From: an uncultured Clostridia bacterium
Lineage (GTDB): Bacteria; Bacillota; Clostridia; Christensenellales; Borkfalkiaceae
Assembly (NCBI GenBank): GCA_944328445.1
Contig: CALVHO010000011.1
Location: forward strand, 1 to 62,409
Reading direction: 5' to 3'
Length of the DNA stretch: 62,409 nucleotides
The translations under genes and the position numbers were made by a program. Shown here one piece after another: positions 57,396 to 62,409 of this stretch (positions are counted from its first letter, which is position 1; the number at the start of each line of letters is the position of its first letter). Under the pieces are notes generated by a model. That model did not search any database. It saw only the letters and a list, made by a program, of their open reading frames with translations, and was not told the DNA's origin.

Positions 57396-58882
57396 GAACG
57401 TTCGCCGCTTTCTGCGCCGTTTTCGGCATTTTTGGCCGCTCCTTCACGCGGCTCTCCGTCCGCGGCGCGGGGCGCCTCGCCGCGCTTGGCGCGCTCGTAA
57501 TAGCCCCACAGCTCCGCGGCGGGCATGCCCGCCATCTGCTTGCCGTCGGCCGCGATGAGCGCCTCGGTGGCGCAAAAGCGCGCGATGAACTTGTCCGTGC
57601 TTTCGCGCAGGCTCTCCTCGCAGTCGGCGCCCGCCAGGCGGCCGGCGTTCACGGCCGAAAAGAGCAGGTCTCCCGCCTCTTCCGCGACGGCGGGCCCGCC
57701 GCTTTGCAGCGCGGCCGTAAGCTCGGCGAGTTCCTCTTCCACCTTGGCGGCGGCTTCGGCAAAGTCTGCAAAGTCGTAGCCGAAGGCGGCTGCCCGCTTT
57801 TGCGCCTTCTGCGCGCGCATGGCGGCGGGCAGGGCCGCGGGCACGTCTTTGAGGCGGTCGGAGCCCGTCTTTTGCCCCTTTTCCACCGCCTTGTTGCGCT
57901 CCCACACCGAGAGCGCGCCCGCCTCGCTCTCGGCGCGGTCCCCGCCGAAGATGTGCGAATGGCGGAAGATGAGCTTGCGGCAGACGTCGCCGGTCACGTC
58001 CTCGGGCGTGAACGCGCCCCGCTCTTCGGCCATGAGCGCGTGGAAGGCGGCCTGCATGAGCACGTCTCCCGCCTCCTCGCAGATGCCCGCGTCGTCGCGG
58101 CGGTCGATGGCGTCGACGAGTTCGTAGGCCTCCTCGATGAGGTTGCGGCGGATGCTCTCGTGCGTCTGGGCGCGGTCCCACGGGCAGCCGCCGGGGGCGC
58201 GCAGGCGGCGCAGGATCTCCAAAAGCTCGTCGAAGCCGAACCGCCCGCGCCGCAACAGGGGCACCTCCCCCACCACCACGGCGCAGGTGGCGTCGTATGT
58301 AGAAAAGCGGTCGACCTCGAACAAGCGGATCTTTTTGGCGCGCCCGCCGCGCACGAACCAGGCGGGCGTCTCGTCACCGAAGAGGTCGCACAGCCGCAGC
58401 TTCACGTCCCCCGCCACGAGGGCGCAGTCCACGTCGTACACGCACAGCGGCAGAAAGGGCCGCGCGCTCCCGCCGATGCCGTAGGCCGAAAGGGCGCAGC
58501 GGTCGCGGCAGGGCACGCGCGCCGCGGCAAAGGCCGCGGCCGCCTTGGACACGCCGTCGCACACCTTGGCCGTGCGGGCGCGGCGCAGAACGAGCTGGGC
58601 GGAAACGTCGTCGCCGATGCTCCCGTCCACGCAATAGACGACGTCCCCCTCCTTCGCCGCGGCCAAGACGGCGGCGGCGAGCTTGCGGGCGCGCGCGTCG
58701 AAGTTGCGGCAGCTTTGCCCCACGCCGTCGAGCGAGCGGGCGCGGGGCAGCCCCGCGGCGGCCGCCGCCGACACGGGCGTTTGCAGCGTACGGAAAACGA
58801 CGTCCGCCCCCGCCTCCGCGGCGGCCTGCGCGGCGGGCGGCAGGGGTGCGGGTTCACAGCCCAATCCTACGAGGGTGATCAT
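57392..58882 (-). CDS. mazG: MazG nucleotide pyrophosphohydrolase fused to a tetrapyrrole-methylase-like domain (YabN type)
   Basis: This 496-aa protein starts MITLVGLGCEPAPLPPAAQA. The first 220 residues resemble the tetrapyrrole methylase fold, but the usual GPGD-type glycine motif is degraded (GLGCEP), so methylase activity is doubtful. The two MazG halves begin with CPWDRAQTHESIRRNLIEEA; the metal helix pairs are IEEAYELVDAI and CEEAGDVLMQ (first half), VEEELAEL and AEEAGDLLFSAVNA (second half). MazG removes non-canonical NTPs. The gene overlaps spoVB by 29 bp and dus by 4 bp, forming one operon. Confidence 0.87.
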   Translation of the reverse strand: MITLVGLGCEPAPLPPAAQAAAEAGADVVFRTLQTPVSAAAAAGLPRARSLDGVGQSCRNFDARARKLAAAVLAAAKEGDVVYCVDGSIGDDVSAQLVLRRARTAKVCDGVSKAAAAFAAARVPCRDRCALSAYGIGGSARPFLPLCVYDVDCALVAGDVKLRLCDLFGDETPAWFVRGGRAKKIRLFEVDRFSTYDATCAVVVGEVPLLRRGRFGFDELLEILRRLRAPGGCPWDRAQTHESIRRNLIEEAYELVDAIDRRDDAGICEEAGDVLMQAAFHALMAEERGAFTPEDVTGDVCRKLIFRHSHIFGGDRAESEAGALSVWERNKAVEKGQKTGSDRLKDVPAALPAAMRAQKAQKRAAAFGYDFADFAEAAAKVEEELAELTAALQSGGPAVAEEAGDLLFSAVNAGRLAGADCEESLRESTDKFIARFCATEALIAADGKQMAGMPAAELWGYYERAKRGEAPRAADGEPREGAAKNAENGAESGERS

Positions 58883-60485
58883 GTCCTTTCCTCCTTTGAA
58901 ACAGGCGCAGTTCCTCGGCCGTGAAGGCGCCGAAAGCGAGCGCCAGCAGTAAGTAAACGGCCGCGGAAACGGCGAAAATGACGAGCACGTGCGCGCCGCG
59001 CAGCGGCCAGGCGGCCGCCGCGCAGGCCGCCGCCGCGAGCGAGAACCGCAAAAAATACCCGCCCGCGCGCACGCGGTTGGCGCGTTCCCTAATACTATAC
59101 ACAAAATCGGCCGAAAGCGCAACCAAAAAACAGGCCGCCGCCGCGTAGGCCGCGCCGAGAACGGAAATTTGCGGCACGCGCAGCAGCACGCATTCGAGGA
59201 TGAGCTTGACCGAAACGGCCAGCGTCATGGCCCCCGCCGCCGTCTTTGCCTTGCCCATGCCCGTCAGGCAGCCCGAGAGCGTCTGCGTCAGCGCCAGGAA
59301 CACCGAAGAGAGCGCCGAGGCGCGCACCAGCCGCGCCAGCACCGCGCGCTCCGCCCCCGCGAGCGAACGGAACAGGAAGAGAGCCAGCTGCGACGGGTAG
59401 CAAAAGAGGAAGGCCGCCGCGGGAAGGGCGATGAACAGGGTGCATTTGACGGCGAACAGCGCCCGCTTTTCGGCCTCGGCCGCCCTGCCCCGAGCGCACA
59501 GCGCCGCCAGCGCGGGCACGCCCGCCGCCGCCAGGCCGTAGCAGAGGGAGACGGGCAGGTTGGTAAGCGCCGCGGCCCCGCCCGCGTACAGCCCGTACAG
59601 CGCCGTCGCGTCCGCCGCATACCGCCCCACCAGCCGCACGATGAGGATGCTGTCGACGATGTTGGAAAGGGGCAGGATGCCCGCCGCCGCGGCCGCGGGC
59701 AGCACGGAGCGCAGCAACCCCGCCGCCGAGGGTCCCGCCGCGGCATACAGGGGCTCCCCGCCGCGGGAAAGGCCGCGCGCAAGCGCCCCGCCGCGGCCCG
59801 CAAAGGCCCCGCGCCCGCCGCGGGAAAGCGCGGGACGGGCAAAAAATGCGGCGCGCCCGCGCAGCTGCCCCGCCGCACAAAAGAGCATGAACAGCACCGC
59901 CGCGCCTTCGCTGAGGGTGACGGCGAAGAGGGTGTACGCCACGGCGCGGGGCATATCTCCCGCGAACAGGCGGGCAAAAAAGAGCCCGAAAGCGATCTTC
60001 ACGGCCTGTTCCAGCACCTCGGAAAGGGCGGTGGGCAAAAAGTTGCCGCGGCCCTGGAACCAGCCGCGGAAACACGAGAGCGCCGCCACCAGCGCCACGC
60101 TCGGGGCCAGCGCGCGGTAGGCGGAAGCGGCCGCGGGCGCGCCCTGCACCGCCGCCATGACGGGGGCGAGCAGGAACATGAGCGCGCTCGCCGCCAGCCC
60201 CACCGCCGTGAACAGGCCGAGCGCACGCCGCAAAAGCGCCTGCGAACGGGCGCCGTCTCCCGCCGCCTCCGCCCGCGCCACCGCGCGCGCCAGCCCCGCG
60301 GGGACGCCCGTGGCCGCCAGCGTCAGCAGCAGGCAGTACAGCGGATAGGTCATCTGGTACAGGCCCAGTCCCTCCCCGCCCAGCGCGTTGGCCAGCGGGA
60401 TGCGGTAAAAGGCGCCCAGCACCTTGGCCAGCGCGCCGCCGACGGAGACGGTCAGCGCGCCTTTGAGAAAGGTCTGCTTTTTCAT
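58854..60485 (-). CDS. spoVB: SpoVB-family polysaccharide/lipid flippase
   Basis: This 543-aa MOP-superfamily transporter has about 14 helices. It starts MKKQTFLKGALTVSVGGALA, with KVLGAFYRIPLANALGGEGL as the family signature. RGWFQGRGNFLPTALSEVLE is the characteristic cytoplasmic loop, and ALTQTLSGCLTGMGKAKTA a later one. A low-complexity Arg/Gly/Ala insert (about 232-265) is unusual. SpoVB proteins flip precursors for spore cortex peptidoglycan. It is first of the spoVB-mazG-dus operon. No clear Shine-Dalgarno was found at the ATG. Confidence 0.85.
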   Translation of the reverse strand: MKKQTFLKGALTVSVGGALAKVLGAFYRIPLANALGGEGLGLYQMTYPLYCLLLTLAATGVPAGLARAVARAEAAGDGARSQALLRRALGLFTAVGLAASALMFLLAPVMAAVQGAPAAASAYRALAPSVALVAALSCFRGWFQGRGNFLPTALSEVLEQAVKIAFGLFFARLFAGDMPRAVAYTLFAVTLSEGAAVLFMLFCAAGQLRGRAAFFARPALSRGGRGAFAGRGGALARGLSRGGEPLYAAAGPSAAGLLRSVLPAAAAAGILPLSNIVDSILIVRLVGRYAADATALYGLYAGGAAALTNLPVSLCYGLAAAGVPALAALCARGRAAEAEKRALFAVKCTLFIALPAAAFLFCYPSQLALFLFRSLAGAERAVLARLVRASALSSVFLALTQTLSGCLTGMGKAKTAAGAMTLAVSVKLILECVLLRVPQISVLGAAYAAAACFLVALSADFVYSIRERANRVRAGGYFLRFSLAAAACAAAAWPLRGAHVLVIFAVSAAVYLLLALAFGAFTAEELRLFQRRKGHDHPRRIGL

Positions 60486-60665
60486 ATGTACCCGCCGCGC
60501 CCCGCGCCGCAAAACCTTGCAAGAGATCTTTCCGCCGTGAACGGATCCGCGCGCCTTTCCCCGCAACGGCGCGCGCCCCGCGGCCGTGGCCGCGGGGCGC
60601 GAAAATTTGCCGCCCGCAAGACGGCGCTCCCGCGGTGCGGCGCGCCCGCCGTCGCGGTTTGCTCC

Positions 60666-60720
60666 CCCGCGCGGCACGTTCCCGCAACGCAGTCTGCCCC
60701 TCCCGCGCGGCACGTTCCCG
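60666..60720. repeat. Two 19-bp direct repeats upstream of spoVB
   Basis: CCCGCGCGGCACGTTCCCG occurs at 60666-60684 and 60702-60720, with a 36-bp period. The 323-bp gap also has a 14-bp GC inverted repeat (60571-60600) and the inverted TACGTACCC motif (60735-60760). Confidence 0.85.
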
Positions 60721-60808
60721 AAAACAGCGCAAACGGTACACAAAACGCGGGTACGTAACCACTTTTTTGCGTCCACTGGCGGCCGCCCGTACCGCCCGCC
60801 GCGGAGGG

Positions 60809-61354
60809 TCAGTCGAACTGGTTGGCGAGGATGTCGGCCGTGAGGCGGCAGAGCTTGACGGCGCCGCTCTCGATGCGCGCGCCCTCCTCGGCCGCCAGGA
60901 GGGACACCGCGCCGAGGCAATCCCCGCCCGAAACGATGGGCACGATGACCTGCGCCGTGATGACGCCCGCGCCGTCCTCGGTCAGCGGGACGACGTCTCC
61001 CCCTTCGGCGAGGTTGGCCAGGTAGCTGCGCCGCTCCTGCATGATGCGTTCGAGGTGCGGCGAAATATGTTTTTTGGCAAAGTCTTTGCGGCCCTCGCCC
61101 GCGGCGTAAAGCACCTCGTCGGTATCGCAGATGACGGCGAGGTACCCGCTCAGATCGCTCAGCGAGCGGGTGGTCCCCTCCGAAAATTTTTCCAGCGTGG
61201 CGATGGGCGAATACTTTTTCAGCATCAGCTCGTCGCGGTCGGTGAAGATCTCCAACGGGTCGCCGTCCTTGATGCGCAGGGTGCGGCGGATCTCCTTTGG
61301 GATGACCACGCGGCCGAGTTCGTCGATCCTGCGCACGATGCCCGTAGCTTTCAT
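60809..61354 (-). CDS. spoVT: Stage V sporulation transcription regulator SpoVT
   Basis: This 181-aa protein has an AbrB-type DNA-binding N-terminus (KATGIVRRIDELGRVVIPKE-IRRTLRIKDGDPLEI, about 1-45) followed by a GAF-like domain (about 60-178) with YLAVICDTDEVLYAAGEGRK. SpoVT tunes sigma-G-dependent genes in the forespore. The ATG is preceded by GGAGG. Both domains are complete. Confidence 0.96.
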   Translation of the reverse strand: MKATGIVRRIDELGRVVIPKEIRRTLRIKDGDPLEIFTDRDELMLKKYSPIATLEKFSEGTTRSLSDLSGYLAVICDTDEVLYAAGEGRKDFAKKHISPHLERIMQERRSYLANLAEGGDVVPLTEDGAGVITAQVIVPIVSGGDCLGAVSLLAAEEGARIESGAVKLCRLTADILANQFD

Positions 61355-61456
61355 AACGTTCCTCCCTTTCGGCCGCGGGCAAGCGTGGCGCCCGCGGTCC
61401 CTTTCCGAAAAGAGTATGCGCAGCCCCGCGCGGCTTATTCTCTCCGCCGCCGCACG

Positions 61457-61482
61457 AAAAAAAACCCTCCCCGCAAGGAGGG
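61457..61482 (-). terminator. Terminator of cwlD
   Basis: CCCTCC pairs with GGAGGG (61482-61477, 61470-61465), followed by T8 on the minus strand. Confidence 0.85.
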
Positions 61483-61496
61483 CGCGCAGGGCGCGT

Positions 61497-62174
61497 TCAG
61501 GCGAGGAAGGCCAGCACCCCGCAAAAGACGGCGTAGGCCACCTGCGCGCGGTAGTCCTCGCCCGAAAGCAGCCGCTCGTCCTCGGGGTTGGACAAAAAGC
61601 CGCATTCGACGATGACGGAGGGGTAGTTCGTGCAGTTGAGCATGAAATAGTCGCCGCGCAGGGGCGAAAAGGTGCCGCCGCTCAAAGCGTTGAGCCGCGC
61701 CTGGATGCTCCCGGCAAGCGCCTGCCCCGCGGCGGCGCCTTCGCGGAAAAACACCTGCCCGCCGCGGCGGGTGCGATCGGCAGGGAAGCTGTTTTGGTGA
61801 ACGGAGACGACGGCGTTGGGCGCGGCCGCCTCGATGACCGCCTTGCGCGCCAGCATGTCTCGCTGCTTGAAGCTGCCCGCCCCCGTCGCCTCGCCGGGCG
61901 AGGCGGGGCCGCTGCGGGTGAGCACGGCGGCGATGCCCGCGCCCTCCAAATACTCCGCCAGCCGCAGCGCGACGGCAAGGTTGACTTCGCTTTCGCGGAT
62001 GCCCGTTACCGCGCCGCACACCCCCGGGTCCGCGCCGCCGTGGCCCGCGTCGATCACCACGCGGAAGGCGGGCAGCGTTTTGGCCGCGGCCGCCGAGAGG
62101 CAGAACCCCGCCGCCAGCACCAGCGCCGCGCACAGCGCCGCGGCCGCCAGCGCCCGCTTTTTGAGGAAAAACAT
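61497..62174 (-). CDS. cwlD: N-acetylmuramoyl-L-alanine amidase CwlD
   Basis: This 225-aa protein has an N-terminal membrane helix and an Amidase_3 domain. The motifs are VVIDAGHGGADPGVCGAV (zinc His), RESEVNLAVALRLAEYLE (zinc Glu), NAVVSVHQNSFPAD (second His, CwlD-type SVHQNS) and VIVECGFLSNPEDERLL (catalytic Glu). CwlD removes stem peptides to make muramic-delta-lactam in spore cortex. The role fits the neighbouring sporulation genes. Confidence 0.9.
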   Translation of the reverse strand: MFFLKKRALAAAALCAALVLAAGFCLSAAAAKTLPAFRVVIDAGHGGADPGVCGAVTGIRESEVNLAVALRLAEYLEGAGIAAVLTRSGPASPGEATGAGSFKQRDMLARKAVIEAAAPNAVVSVHQNSFPADRTRRGGQVFFREGAAAGQALAGSIQARLNALSGGTFSPLRGDYFMLNCTNYPSVIVECGFLSNPEDERLLSGEDYRAQVAYAVFCGVLAFLA

Positions 62175-62256
62175 ACGCTATTGTATTCCCCTCCGCCCGC
62201 GCTTATGCCCCGCCCGCCGCACAGAGCCGCAAAGGCCGCTGCGGCGCAAGGGGCAG

Positions 62257-62288
62257 AAAAGCCGCATGCAGTTAAGGTTGCATGCGGC
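62257..62288 (-). terminator. Terminator of the partial gene, overlapping its stop codon
   Basis: On the minus strand GCCGCATGCA and TGCATGCGGC (62288-62279, 62270-62261) form a 10-bp stem followed by TTTT. The stop codon TAA is in the loop. Confidence 0.8.
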
Positions 62289-62409
62289 GGATCTCCATGG
62301 GCGCGAGGGTGACGCGCTGCGGCGTGCCCTTACCCGGATAGTACACGGTGGCTTGTTCTTCGGCCGAGTGGTTGGCCAAAAGCACCGTGCCGCTGTTTTC
62401 GTAATAGTG
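62272..62409 (-). CDS. C-terminal fragment of an unidentified protein (partial)
   Basis: The last 45 codons of a gene entering from the right edge. It reads HYYENSGTVLLANHSAEEQA then TVYYPGKGTPQRVTLAPMEI and RRMQP before the stop. This beta-strand-like ending resembles the C-terminal domain of some glycoside hydrolases (LANxSxEEQxxxV...LxPxE pattern), which is only a suggestion. Confidence 0.6.
   Translation of the reverse strand, partial: HYYENSGTVLLANHSAEEQATVYYPGKGTPQRVTLAPMEIRRMQP

Overview
The window reads as a chromosomal segment of an anaerobic, endospore-forming member of the Clostridia (Firmicutes). The genome is GC-rich and probably belongs to an uncultured gut-type lineage; this placement is inferred from gene content, with no 16S rRNA in the window to confirm it. 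Sporulation and germination genes (spoIIE, a gerA-type tricistron, spoVT, spoVB, cwlD, a pdaB-like deacetylase) sit with strict-anaerobe functions (class III ribonucleotide reductase nrdD/nrdG, a four-subunit 2-oxoacid:ferredoxin oxidoreductase, rubredoxin). Shine-Dalgarno sites are strong, ATGA stop/start overlaps are common, and TTG or GTG starts occur.

Layout. 1-500: probable leader of an rRNA operon leaving the left edge. 499-4417: phosphoglucomutase and two multi-pass membrane proteins. 4642-12636: eight leftward, tightly packed genes resembling the virion module of a short-tailed phage (large terminase, terminase-small-like protein, portal, scaffold, major capsid protein, adaptor, propeller-like protein, coiled-coil protein). 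No integrase, lysis, replication or tail-fibre genes were recognised. 12727-17322: two secreted, C-terminally anchored proteins with SH3-like segments around a small phage-regulator-like gene. 17481-24003: SSB-like protein, pdaB-like deacetylase, recF, and dnaA-mnmG transcribed away from recF. 24309-31630: spoIIE, a small membrane protein and gerAA-AB-AC. 31798-32460: an apparently autonomous transcription unit of about 630 nt with no normal ORF but two micro-ORFs preceded by excellent Shine-Dalgarno sites. 32746-36039: korC-korB-korA and korD, split by about 750 bp of repeats. 36282-40398: membrane protein, AzgA-type purine permease, PnuC-family transporter, rubredoxin, dUTPase. 40419-43581: nrdG and nrdD, split by about 500 bp of the same repeat family.

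43.75-52.44 kb is a lower-GC integrative mobilizable element. It carries a serine recombinase, an XRE repressor, a P-type cation ATPase behind an attenuator-like hairpin, two copies of a NimA-like flavoprotein gene from a 1,095-bp tandem duplication, a MobV-type relaxase with an oriT-like inverted repeat, and a 59-aa protein. The host chromosome resumes with minE-minD, an acyl-CoA-ligase-like gene, a DUF1624-type membrane protein, dus, a YabN-type MazG fusion, spoVB, spoVT, cwlD and a partial gene at the right edge.

The least explained features are the composite intergenic repeats with covarying hairpin arms that interrupt two operons, the 31.8-32.5 kb RNA/micro-ORF locus, the stand-alone virion cassette, the face-to-face promoters at recF/dnaA, and three leaders with attenuator- or riboswitch-like folds.
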